The position numbers and the translations under genes are program-made. 64,000 nt of DNA from Hevea brasiliensis (Eukaryota > Streptophyta > Magnoliopsida > Malpighiales > Euphorbiaceae): NCBI RefSeq assembly GCF_030052815.1, contig NC_079496.1, positions 37,411,593 through 37,475,592 on the forward strand, written 5' to 3'. Below the pieces are notes generated by a model. It was not told where the DNA came from. It saw only the letters and a list, made by a program, of their open reading frames with translations, and made no database searches. Of the stretch, positions 46,885 to 57,852 are shown piece by piece (position 1 is the first letter of the stretch; every line of letters starts with the position of its first letter).

Positions 46885-48740
46885 ATGAGTGGCGCCAAAG
46901 GTCAGAGAGCGGCAAGCCCACCTTCCGTCCATGTTTCATGGTTGTCTGATGAAGAAGAGGTGGTCGGGCCGAGCGCACAACCAGAACCTCTTAGGGTCTC
47001 CGTTCCAGCTCGAGGGCGAATCGCACCATCAAGGCATGCACCTCCTTCGGGGAGGGAGAATCTTCCTATGGACGAGCTGCCGTCGATCTTGCAAGAATCT
47101 GATCTGCAATCGTTTAGCTAGGAATACAACATTGAGCCCGATTCATATGAACTTATCCGGTGTCACGGCGATCACCGAGCCGATCACTTCTTTGAAGAGA
47201 ATGACATGGTGATGGTATACGAGGAACAGTTAAAGGCCGGTCTTCGATTCCCTCTGGAAGACTTCTTCAAGGAGGTCCTAAAATTTCACCGAGTGTGCAT
47301 TGCCCAAATTCACCCTAACTCGTGGCGAATCTTGGTAGCCTTCCGAAGCCTGTGCCGAGCTAAGGGAATCAGACCTACGGCTAAGGTGTTCGCCGAACTG
47401 CACAGGCTAACTCGCCGAAAGGACGACGAGCACTGGTTCTTTCAGGCGAAGCCTCATTGTGGGCTCTTCACCGACCTGCCCTCCTCCCTTAAGAATTGGA
47501 AGAACCGCTTCTTCATTCTGAGGAGCAAAAATCTGACCTGTTTCGAGGACTTCCCCCGTAGCTGGTGGCACCAGGGGCCCTTGATTCCGAAACGTATTAC
47601 TCTGAACAAGGAGGAAAGCCTAATTGTGATGGAACTGAAGAATCAAGCTGGCACTCAAAAGTACTCCTGTTTAGATGCGGTGACTGCCGAGCTGCATCAT
47701 TGGACGATGGAGTTGATTACGGGCGAAAGTCCCGAGCTTCTGCTCTCTGATCTTGGCATCGGTATTTTCCTATTTCTCAGATCTTTGGACCTTAGCGATC
47801 TCACTGACCTCTTTTTTGTGCAGGTATGGCGGGTGGTGAAGGTTCTAGGAAGCGGAAGAAAGAAAGAGAGATTTCCCGGAAAATAAAAGAGATGAAGCGT
47901 TCGGCACTACTTCAAACACCCAGCCATGAACCTGGGGAGATACAAGGGGACCCGCCTCGACCTTCGAGACCACCGATCGCAGAAGCTGTCCGATCTCCTC
48001 CTCGACGAGAAGAGCCGCCTCCACCTCCTCCAGTTGCTCCAAGCACAGAAGGGGGTCATTCTCGACCTCCTATGAGGCCCCCTTCTCGTGGTGCTCAAGT
48101 GCTGATTGCTTCCCTGGAGAACAACCGAACTGTTCGGGAGAACCCCGATTTTGCCAAAGTTTTGGGGTCTTCCATCTGCCTTTGGGAGGATCGGGACAGA
48201 CTGTCTCCGAACAATCTTGATGACATCCAAACCCAATCCATGAGTCTGAATGTAGAGTGCTTGGTGAATCAGCACATAGTCCGGGAGAAGGCGCACCGCC
48301 TGGGTAAGGAGGTCGAAAAGAAGAGTCAAGAGGTGGCATCCCTCCGATCCCAACTCTCATCCGCTCAGGATTACATATCTCAAATTGAGGGGCGGATGAA
48401 GTACTATGAGGATAAGCCGCCGAATGCAGACTCATGTTCCGCCGAAAGGGATCATGCTCTTAGAGAAGTCCAGCGCTCCGGCCAACGGCTGCCAGTCGCT
48501 CATCTTGCTGAGGAGCTTAAGGCAAAAGATGAAGAGATGGTGACAGGAATAGCCGGTGCTTATGTGAACGCTCACAAGGATCTCTTGGCCGAGCTCCAGA
48601 AGCATTGCCCGGATGAGGACTTCTCTTGGATGGCCGACCTAGCTCCCGAAGGCAAGGAGGAAAGTGAAGAGGAGGCCGAGGGTGAGAGAGAAAATGAGCA
48701 AAATATAGATCAGGCTGGGGGATCACCCCCAGCCGAATGA
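46885..48740 (+). pseudogene. Antisense LTR gene, right copy: near-intact two-exon PF04195-like gene
   Basis: The gene runs opposite to gag-pol inside the 5' LTR. Exon 1 is 46885-47761 and exon 2 is 47824-48740; a 62-nt GT-AG intron joins them in frame, giving about 597 codons with one in-frame TAG at 47119-47121 (the left LTR has CAG there). A Ser/Pro-rich N-terminus precedes the conserved core with EEQLKAGLRFPLEDFFKEVL, IAQIHPNSWRILVAF, then GLFTDLPSSLKNWKNRFF. This matches my knowledge of the plant 'putative gypsy type transposon' domain (PF04195, Transposase_28). Exon 2 starts with a basic, nuclear-signal-like stretch (SRKRKKEREISRKIKEMKR), then a Pro-rich segment, a coiled coil (about 48240-48410) and an acidic Glu-rich end. 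Molecular function is unknown. Confidence 0.8.
47762..47823 (+). other. Putative 62-nt intron in antisense LTR gene
   Basis: Donor ATCG|GTATTTTCC, acceptor CTCTTTTTTGTGCAG|GT. It splits a Gly codon after its first base and restores the frame to the ATG at 47826. The left LTR has the same sites at 20805-20866. It is short for a plant intron, so the exact sites need RNA evidence. Confidence 0.6.
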
Positions 48741-49307
48741 CTTGTACAAATCTTTGAAATGAAATGAAGTGGAATGCCCCTTTTTTGTTCGATGAATGGT
48801 TATGATCGAAAAATTTCTAAATTATTAAACACTTGATTGTCTGAGTATGTTGAAATAACTGAAGATGATTATTAACCTAAGTGTGAGAGATCGGAAAACA
48901 CAATGAGCATGAGATCGGTAGGGAAGAAATGCTGAACGGGACTTGATTAAAATTGGAAATTTGACTTGAACACTTAAGATCGGAATCCTCATTAAACCGG
49001 ACCAAAACCTTAGCTCTTAAACTTTTGAAAGGGAGATCGGAAATAAAACTGGTAAGAAAAGATCTAGTGTCAGTTCACTTCATTTATACTACAACGGGTC
49101 GGAGAGATCGGTGAGCGATTTAATAGACTGGTAAGGATTTGACTGATGTGAGGACTATTGATTCAATTCTTTGAGGAGAGATCGGAAATGTGACTGTCTA
49201 TCAAAGAGGGATTGGAAATGAGGTTAGCTGTTAAAAGGAGACTTAGTACTGGGGTCAGTTTCAAAGTTTTATTGATTTTGGGGATCGGCCAAAATATGGT
49301 GTCGACA

Positions 49308-51119
49308 GTGGGAATTTGGAAAAATGTTCAACATAGAAGTTGTTTCTTATTTTGTCTAGTTGTATTTCGTTTTTTGAATCACTCCATTTGGATTTTTGTA
49401 GCTTAAGTTATAGCCTAAAAACCATGACTGGCTGGAATGGGCAGATTTCAAAAATCTGGGCAAAACTGGTTCTGCCAGATTTGGTAACCTAAGTTTGGTT
49501 GGCAATTTGACTAAGTTATGGTCATAATTTGGGTCAAGTTTCTTCATGAAAGTTGTTGCTCTATATGTCACCTTGTTTCTGGTAAAATTTCAGGTCAATT
49601 GGACCTTGCTACATTGAGTTATGGCCAAATGACCAAATACTGTTCATTTGGTCATTTTGCCCAGGCAGATTGCAGGTCACCCGGATTAGGGCAAACTTTT
49701 GGTCAAGTTGGTTTGGTTTTATGGGCATGGTTTCTTCATCAAAGTTGTGCCATTATGTGTCTAGTTTCATGTCCAATTGGCCAAATACCAATTGAACCTC
49801 TACAATTCAAGTTATGGCTGTCCAAACAGGCTGGACTCACAGCCACACCTGCAGGTCACACAAGGCAGCCACCCATACACAAATGCCAAGCCTCAACTCA
49901 CATTATTCCCTCCTCACACACATTCAAATGGTCACTAATTGACCATTACAATGTTCATATACCATTTCATGAGAAAACCCTAAAATTGTTCAAGTGTCCA
50001 ATTTTTTTTTCATGTTCATACATGCACAAATCTTGCATTTCACCTACTTAACTATGTTCAATCACCCATCCACTATCAAAGGCTGCTCATAAGTATTTTG
50101 CTATCAAGAAAAATCATCAAACCCTAACTAACCCTAGCTGCTAAAATTTGTAAGGTGCACATACACACATTTTTGTGTTATTTTCTTATAATTCCTACAC
50201 CATTCATGCCATTGAACATGAATTAAAGCAAAAGGAACAAGAATTGGACACCAACCTTGAATGGAGCAGAATTTCAAGCTACCCAAACTTCTTTTTTTCT
50301 TTGTCTTTTGGCTGCCTAGAGGTTGCTCAAGTTGCTAGGTTAATTTTTTTGTGAAGCTAGGTTAGGGTTTCAAGTGAAATTTGGTGAGCTAATGAAGCTT
50401 TGGGGTGTTTTAATGGAGGTTTGGGTGGGAGGAGAGGGAAACGGCTGTTTGGAGAAGGAGATGGCTGCTGACTTTGTTTTCATTTTTTGTTGTATTCTTT
50501 TCCCCTTTTATTAGTTAATTTAAATGTTTGTTAAATGTGATTGGTGGAATTTGCTAATGACATCATAATATGTCATAAATGGGCCTTTTATCTCATTTCC
50601 TATTCTTTTCTTCTCTACTTATTTTCAATTTAATTTTTAGCAATATTTATTCACATTTTATGTCATAATAATTATTTACTTAACTGGACAAGTCGGTCAA
50701 AAATCACCTCTGAAGGCGAAATGACCAAAATGCCCTCCGTTTGGCTTAACGGGCCAAAATTGTCTGTACCGATTGAAAAATTTTTCTATGTATTTTCTTG
50801 GCATTATAATGCTATAATAACCTCAATGACCCTTCTCTGGAGTCCCAATAATTATTTTATAATTTTTCCCCCGGGTCTAGGGCTCCTAGTTGCGAGAACC
50901 GTAACTTCCTACTAGGTAACCCATCGCTAGGGCATCGGCTCATTTAACTTGGTTGTATTTTATTTCTAAAATTTTTCCTTAATTTTTCTTATACTTATTT
51001 GAGTTATTTATGACTCCTCACTCTAGTCTAAATATTTTTCCAGACGTTCTAGCTGTCCGGACCGACACCGGTCACCGGAATAGTAGAATGTACGGAATTG
51101 CTACAGTGAGGGTGTTACA
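49308..51119 (-). mobile_element. LTR-C, right part
   Basis: On the minus strand this is the beginning of LTR-C, TGTAACACCCTCACTGTAGC at 51119. It aligns with gypsy-A's LTR start (11660 leftwards) and joins 17359 once Ogre and one GTGGG are removed. A purine tract lies just outside it at 51120-51137, so it is a 3' LTR with respect to sequences on its right. Confidence 0.86.
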
Positions 51120-51592
51120 ATTCTTCCCCTCTAATTTAAAATTCGTCCTCCAAATTTATTGGGTGTTTTGGGTTCTGAGATAATTCTTTTACCTTTCTAT
51201 TGCTCCCTCTGTCTACTTCTTATATATATATGGTACTATTTAGTCTTTTCGAATCTATCTTTATATACCTAGGCATATCAGAAGGGAAGGATACTTTACC
51301 TCAAATTCACATTTGGGGCTTCTTGCTCCTCTCTGGCTTGGGTGACATTTGGAAGTGGTGTTACTGTTGTACTTGGTCCTTCCACGACCTCTGTTTCGGT
51401 TCGTGGTAAATTCCTCTTAGGACAATCTTTCAGACAATGGTCTATGGCCCCACATCTATAACAGGCTCCAGTCAATCTCCTACATTCACCTTTATGCCAC
51501 TTGTTACAATGGCCACATTTTCTTGCTAATCCTGGCGCACTCACTACTAGTGTTTCTGGTTGATCTCTTGTGGGTATAGGCCTGGGTCTAGA
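51120..51592 (-). pseudogene. gag: Remnant interior of LTR-C element: gag zinc-knuckle piece and PPT
   Basis: On the minus strand 51544-51296 encodes the C-terminus of a Tekay-type Gag with two knuckles: CGHCNKWHKGEC and CYRCGAIDHCLKDC (regular C-X2-C-X4-H-X4-C). A Thr/Glu-rich tail follows, and then, only about 150 bases later, the polypurine tract AAATTAGAGGGGAAGAAT next to LTR-C. All of pol is missing, so the element is a severe internal-deletion derivative. Confidence 0.82.
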
Positions 51593-51643
51593 CGGTCACC
51601 GGAATAGTAGAATGAACGGAATTGCTACAGTGAGGGTGTTACA
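51593..51643 (-). mobile_element. 51-bp LTR stub of the LTR-C element
   Basis: The + strand sequence CGGTCACCGGAATAGTAGAA through GTGTTACA matches 51069-51119 with one mismatch. It is the first 51 bases of the 5' LTR, directly fused to the gag piece at 51592. The rest of the 5' LTR, leader and gag core were deleted. Confidence 0.85.
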
Positions 51644-52468
51644 TAGCTCCCACTAGGAAATCCCAAATGAGATGAACCAAATTGTGCTGGAAACCTAAGA
51701 GATAGGGCTTCAACTTTGATTTAGAAACTTTTCTCAAAATTTGAGTGTAAGAGCCCTAAAATGGGAGTCAAAGCCACTGACCTGAACCTGGAATCCTGTG
51801 GACATAGGTATTTGAGTCTAGGCCAGTTAATTTGCTATAATTACTTCTAAAAGACCTAAAAAATTATAATTCAAAATTTAAAGTAATCATAAGACATAGT
51901 GTAACAACTTCTATGAAGAACATTAGGCTTAAAAGTGGTTGTAACATGTCTAATAAATTAGACAAAGATTTACTCCAGAATCTACCTAAATTTGGACCCA
52001 GAATGAGACCATGAACCAGTTGTGGTTATTTGACCATAACTTGAGTTCTAAAACTTCAAATGATATGAATAAAAAGGGGAAACAAAGACAAGACATAGAA
52101 GAACAACTTCCATGAAGGAAGTGTGGCTAAACAGTGGCCACACCTTGACCAATTTGTTAGGTGAACTTAAGACATTAAATCTGGACCTTGAGAAAGGTTC
52201 ACAAAATGACTTGTTATATGATATGAAGTTAATGAAAATGAATTGTTAAACATAAAAGTGACATGAATATGCTTGTGGGACTTATGTTTCCCATCATAAG
52301 TAGCATGAAAATGTTATTAAATATAACTAGCACATAATATGAAATTATAAATACTGAATAATTCTATTTTGCCTAAAGTACACCTAGACTTATTTATATA
52401 GCATGGATCAATTGGTATACCAATTAGAGACTATAGATTGCAGTACTGCTCATAGGAATAATCATTAA
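51644..52468 (+). mobile_element. LTR-F, left part: middle of an old Tekay-type LTR
   Basis: Starts TAGCTCCCACTAGGAAATCC, resembling LTR-D near 14360, and continues with phrases typical of these LTRs ('cttccatgaaggaagtgtggct'). No gene. gypsy-E begins at 52469, and sequence of the same LTR type resumes at 63239, so this is probably the target of gypsy-E. Confidence 0.6.
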
Positions 52469-55400
52469 TGTAACAACCCTATGTTCGGTAGTGCGTTCTA
52501 TTGTTCTGGTGACCAGTGTTGTCCGGACAGCTAGGATGCCTAGAACTATACTTCGATATGAGTGAGGAGACATAAAATAATGAAATACAAGAAAAAAAAT
52601 ACAAGAAAAACAAAGGAAAAATAATAGCAAAGAAATGTAACCAAGTTAAGCGAGCCGAGAACCCTAGCGATGGGTGACAGCACTGGAAAGTCACGACATG
52701 GACCGTTGACTAGCCCTGGACCGCGGGGAACCATGAAAAATATTTTTAGGACTTAAAGAGACATCAATTGAAGTATAAATATCATTAGAAATATCAAAGA
52801 AAAATTAATTAATTAGTACAAAGAAAAGTGAGAAATCGAAAAACAGACAAAACCCGGTGTTACCGAAAAATCAGGAATACAACCCGAACAGGGGCATTGT
52901 GGTCATTTGACACCCTGATTTGTCTTCTGACCTAAATGTCCATTAAAAATACATGATATTATATTTGTAAAATGTCATGAAAATTAAAATTGTGGTACAT
53001 AGTGTAAATGATGGAAGTTTGGGGCATAAAAATAAAAATTGAGAAAGTTTGAATAATTAAACATTAAAATAAGTTAAGTGCTCCACTAAGGCAGCTTGGA
53101 CCACCTATAAAAGATACTTTGGACAGATGAACATCATCTTCAACCTCCAAAAACTGAACCAGCCGAATGCATCCCAAAGAAAACTCAATGGCCATTCATG
53201 CATGAAGCTCCAATCCTCCATGATCAAGCCCTAGTTTCTTCAAGAGTCCTTCACTAAAGTTGTTCTATACAACTTGGGCAGATAGGCAGCAAGAAATTTA
53301 ATTTTTGGTAAGGTTTTGAAGAATTTCAAAAGTGATAAGTATGTATTTTTGATGCTTGCTTCATTAAAGTTTGTGAGGACGTTATGGGTACTTGAATTGT
53401 GGAAAGAATTTTGAGGTTTGATGTTTAAAGGGAGAGCTGTATTTTTGGCAGCCATGGAAACTCCTTGAGGACAGTTTATTTTTGCTTGTAAATGGTGGAT
53501 TAAAGGATTGATTAAATGTTTAAGTGTGTAGGAAATTATTTGGGTGATGTATACTTAGTATATGTGAATGTGTATTGAAATTTGAAGCTTGGGAATTAAA
53601 GGAATGTAAATGCATGAATCAGCAGCCTGGTTTGGTGAACCATAGGGATGTTATTTTATGTTTGGATTATGGTATAATAATGTTGAATTGTGATGGTGGT
53701 TATGGCAGCTTGGGTATATGTGTGATGGTGTGAGGTTGGACATGTAAATGAGCATGAATAGGTGGTTAAATTGTTGTAATTGAGTTTGACAAATTCTGCA
53801 CTTTATGGTGTATGTTGAATGTGATTATAAGCTGCCAAAATGATCAACAATATGTGGTAAAATATGTTTAGGTTATGGTACAAACTAGAATGGGCATGAA
53901 TGTGAAGTTTGGTAAGTGTTAAAGGTGACCTTTGATGAGTATGAACAAAATACAATAGGGCAGTTTGTGTTTTGGGCTTAGAACCTTAAGTGTGTGGCTC
54001 CAATTGGTATGAGACCAATTGAAGGTGAAACTAGGCACAAAATGTGCCAACTTTCATGAAGGAAGCTTGCCAAAATTCTGCTTGTAAGGTAACTTGAAAA
54101 GTGACCAAATCCGGATTAGTGCAGTTAAGGCTTGAAAATTGACCATTTGGGCAGCAGTTAGTGTTTAGGCCATAACTCACTCAAAACAGGTTCAATTGAA
54201 CTGAAATTTTGGCCATTAATAGTTAAGACCCATATCTACAAGTCTTATGAAGACACCAAAGCCCAGAAAATGACCATAAGCAAGTCAAACAGCTTGCACA
54301 AGTTTGGGTCCAAAAACTGGCCGAACCAAAATTGACTTAAAGTAACCAATTTTGATGCAATTTGATCAGCAATAGTAAAATGACCATAACATGGTCTACA
54401 TAACTCAGAATGACCTGAAATTTTGCCCCGCGTGCAATAAGACATAGATCTACAAGTTTGTAGTTTTGACCGAAACCCGAAAACCGAGGGAACTAGGTCG
54501 TCCGGCTAGGTCAAACTAGTATCCCGGAATCCAGCAAATTACAAGAAAATGCAAGATACATGGAAATGAGTTTGGTAAAATGTACCAACCCTAAAAGACT
54601 ATTGAATGTGACATATTAGTAATCTTAAAACCTAATTTACCTAGAATGCATCGAGGGTTGACATATTAGGTTGACTAAGCAAATAATAGAATTCAGTGAA
54701 TTAATTATCAAGCATTATCGTTAGAGACAGTTTAAATGAGTAATGAAACACCTCAAATTGTGTTTCTCAATTAGCAAAGACTCAGGGAAAGGGAAGGAAA
54801 CACTGAGTCAAGGCCAAGAGATAATTATCAGAGGTTTGTGCAAAACAGTTATTTCTTTTGAATTTTTCAATTGAAATAAATTATGACTACTTGTATATTA
54901 TTGTTTTCAATTATGGAAATGTGTTTGAATGGATACTTATTGCTTGAAAAGCATTGTAAATGGTTTGAAACTGTGAAAAAATTGATTTAGTGTAATTTGT
55001 GAAAATTGAAGTTAATTATGAATTGTGTTGCCATTTTGTGAATGAAATTATAACTTTGAAAATTTGTTGGATTCTTACGAATCATTTGAATAAAATATTT
55101 GGAATTGATTTTGTGTTCACACTTAGCATGATAGTATCACATCATTCCTTCTCCATTTATGGGGTTGTGATCATTTATTTTCCTTCTCCATTTATGGGGT
55201 TGTGATCGTTTATTTTTCTCCCTCTTTGTTTACCAGTTGAGGTGATCGGATGAGTACTCATTATATAGCTAGCTTCCTTCCTCATGGATTTCGATTAGCG
55301 AGGTCGTGATTGCTTTGTCGTGGTGTACAACGCGGCATTGATCGGAAAATTGTGTCATGGCTTAAGTTGTGTATGAACTGGCAACACTGTATTCTTAAAT

Positions 55401-56257
55401 TATTTGACTAAATTGTGTTATTATGAGCTTTAATAAATTGCGAAATGGAGTTTAAAATCTTATTGGCATTCACTGTCTTCGAATTTAACTATGTTTTGAT
55501 TTCTGAGACTTATTGTGATATTGTGTTAAATTCCTTATGACATTCATTGTCTTGAATTTAACTATGGTTTTACGTATCCACTATTTATATGATTTATGAA
55601 TTGTGATTTAAAGTTGTAGTTGGTTAATGTTGTGCACCACTGAGACATTGTCTCAGCGATAGCTTTTCATTGCTGTCGCAGGTAGACAGACAGATAGGGC
55701 AGTAAACTAGGCTGCTAGTGCATTCAGCGAGAGATTATCGGGTATATTGAGTATACCACATTTTGCATTTTGTACTGTAATGTATGTTCACTGTATGTAT
55801 ATATTGTTCTTGATTTTGAGCAGTTGTAAATTAAAATTGTATATTGAAGTTGTAAAATAAATTATGAGTTATTTTTTCTTTTATCTCAGTCATTGAAAAA
55901 TTATTGTGAATTCGAGTTGAAAAACTTATTGTGTTGAATTATGTTGGAGTTTGAGATTGAGAAAAATATTGAAGTGCTTTTTTACAGTTTTTCTGAAGAA
56001 CTGTTTCGTTCAAAATACAGATGGCACTCTGCCAAAATTTTTACATAAATCCCTACTAGTCCAAATGTGTTAGCTGTTTCACTTCAGTTCAAAAAGGTTT
56101 TTAACACCTGTAAATAGTGCTCACCACTATAAAAAAAGTAAGAAAAGTTTTAAAATCCCTTGTAGTGTATTTAATGGGTTATCAGTAGACGAAGATGGTA
56201 ATTCATTAGGTATACTACGGGATCATGTTATGCCTTACAGAGGGGTAGGGTGTGACA
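52469..56257 (+). mobile_element. gypsy-E 5' LTR
   Basis: Begins TGTAACAACCCTATG and ends GGGTAGGGTGTGACA. It contains the double hairpin (55640-55679), and a tandem duplication of about 36 bp near 55140-55215 that is single-copy in the other LTR. Short frames inside are not supported as genes. Confidence 0.92.
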
Positions 56258-56265
56258 TGTTTAAG

Positions 56266-56277
56266 TGGCATCAGAGC
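56266..56277 (+). other. gypsy-E primer-binding site
   Basis: TGGCATCAGAGC, eight bases after the LTR end, is an initiator-Met tRNA type PBS with one substitution. Confidence 0.78.
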
Positions 56278-56447
56278 TAGTTTTTAAATTCTGTTTTCAC
56301 CTGTTACTTGAATATTCTTTCTTCATAATACAACTGCTCAATGTCATTGTTTGATGCATACAGTACATTACATTATAAATATGCACTAACGGGAGGAAAT
56401 CTCCTTGTGTTAATTGTTTAGGAGGTCTAAGATTCTCGAATTGACTA

Positions 56448-57410
56448 TGGAAGAGAGTGATCGTTCAGTCGATCAACCGATAGAGGCTGAGGTACAAGTT
56501 GAGGCCCCAGCTCCACAAAGTGTCAAAGGCCTGACTGTACCAGTTTTACCGGTACAAATTACTGCACAAATGGCCACTTTCTTCCAACAAATGGCTGATA
56601 ATCTGTCAGCCCAAGCCCAAGTACAGACCCAACCCCCACAAGGGCAATATGAAATAGAGAAGAGGGAGAAACCTATGGGTCAGAGCTCAAGCAGTAATTT
56701 GAGAAAGAGAAAAGAATATGAGGAGCCCTGAGCTCAGGGATATAACAGAGGTGGATCATCAAGACAGAGACCACCAAGGTCCAGTCGTCGAATAACTAGA
56801 AGTTCCTACCCTCCCTGCCAATGCGAAACTTGTGGTAAAAATCATGGTGGGGTATGCTACAAGGCCATAGGAGCCTGTTATAACGGCGGAGGCATAGGAC
56901 ACTTTGCCAAGGACTGCACCAGTAGTCGCAGAGTTGGACCACCTCTTACTACTGCAGAAGGGTCTGTTCAGAGCCCTGTCACCAGAAGTTCACAACCACC
57001 TAACAGAGGTAGAGGCAGGGGTAGAGGTAGCCTAGCAGGCAGCCAAGGCACAGTGAAACAATCAGAACAAGACAGTGCTCCAATCAGAATCTTTGCAATG
57101 AGACAGAGAGAAGAAGCCGAGACATGTGATGTTGTGACTGGTACCTTTTCAACTTTTAATCAAGATGTGTTTGTGTTAATTGATCCGGGTTCTACCCATT
57201 TTTATGGGAGTGCTAGCATCATTGATTGCATTGCTGTTCCATGTACAAAAATGGACTTTGAGGTGTTAGTAACAAGTCCGTTAGGACAGGAGGTCAGGGT
57301 TAATAGAATGTATAGGGATTGTCCTTTGGTGATATAAGGACACACTTTTCTATCTGATTTCATTGAAATGCCCTTCAGAGATTATGATATCATTTTAGGC
57401 AAAGATGTTA
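56448..57410 (+). pseudogene. gag: gypsy-E gag remnant and protease
   Basis: The ATG at 56448 (MEESDRSVDQ) opens a short Gag N-terminus to 56731 that passes straight from ATFFQQMADNL to the pre-knuckle Ser/Arg-rich linker, so the Gag core is deleted. After a TGA the zinc region reads CETCGKNHGGVC and CYNGGGIGHFAKDC, the second Cys of the latter replaced by Gly. The protease follows in the open block 57053-57337 with the active site VLIDPGSTHFYG intact, a TAA at 57335-57337, then the end DYDIILG near 57395. Non-functional. Confidence 0.87.
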
Positions 57411-57852
57411 CAGTTAGTAATTGTCAGTGAATATTGTAATCAGAATAAGTTTCGGACATCAGTAAATTCGAAAAGGATAAAATATCAGAAAATTTGATCT
57501 ATTGGGATGTATCGTAGTAACTATGCAATGATCTTGATGTTTATACTGTAAGCTACAGATTACAGTACTGACTTGAGATTATTGTGTAGAGCTACGTACT
57601 ACTCGATAGTACACCTAGATGAGAATAGTTGCAACCGACATCTGTTTTGGTATAGTTATGCCAGGACAGAATTTAATTGTTACAAATAAGTTTTAAAATC
57701 CTACTTAGGGATCTAAAACTCAAAAGATAGAATATCGAAAGGTTTTAGTCAGTACAAAAGGAAGTAAGTTATAGAATATTGACAGATAAAAAGAGTTATG
57801 GATGTAAAAATTCGAACAGTTGGTTCAGATATAACAAAGAAATGTTACGAAT
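57411..57852 (+). other. gypsy-E gap region replacing RT and RNase H
   Basis: About 440 AT-rich bases with stops in every frame and no RT or RNase H motif, where about 1.8 kb of RT/RNase H should be. The origin of this filler is not recognised. Confidence 0.7.

Larger units (their letters stand above)
17360..49307 (-). mobile_element. Ogre-like giant Ty3/gypsy (Tat lineage) element, split by copia-2
   Basis: The element is about 22.4 kb without copia-2. The LTRs are 5,003 bp (5', right) and 4,994 bp (3', left), with termini TGTCGACACC and CCTTGCGACA in element orientation. It is flanked by perfect GTGGG duplications at 17355-17359 and 49308-49312. The internal order on the minus strand is PBS, leader, ORF1, gag, pro with G-patch, putative intron, RT, RNase H, second RNase H, integrase, tandem-repeat 3' UTR, PPT. 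Size, long LTRs, the extra ORF1, an intron before RT, dual RNase H and a repeat-bearing 3' UTR together are the established Ogre/Tat features. The copy is decayed: in-frame stops, and catalytic residues of protease and RT are lost. Confidence 0.93.
44305..49307 (-). mobile_element. Ogre 5' LTR (right copy, 5,003 bp)
   Basis: In element orientation it starts TGTCGACACC at 49307 and ends CCTTGCGACA at 44305. It includes the 58-bp repeats (44695-44910), the sense TATA box (45915-45922), a CCGATC-rich spacer and the antisense gene (46721-48740). It is followed by the right GTGGG duplication (49308-49312). Confidence 0.94.

Noticed and set aside
46885..48740. Antisense LTR gene as a captured ordinary host gene
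   Set aside because: It occurs at the same place in both LTRs and its core resembles a transposon-associated family, not a housekeeping protein; a captured origin cannot be excluded but nothing seen supports it.
51644..52468. LTR-F left part as the direct continuation of LTR-D (12875-14773)
   Set aside because: Both contain the same LTR segment (around 14360 and 51650), so they overlap rather than continue and must be separate LTR copies.
52469..56257. Short open frames inside the gypsy-E LTRs (for example near 53240-53455 and 54999-55205, repeated in the other LTR)
   Set aside because: They are AT-rich and low complexity, with no domain; the same chance frames recur only because the LTR is duplicated, and indels between copies are not in multiples of three.
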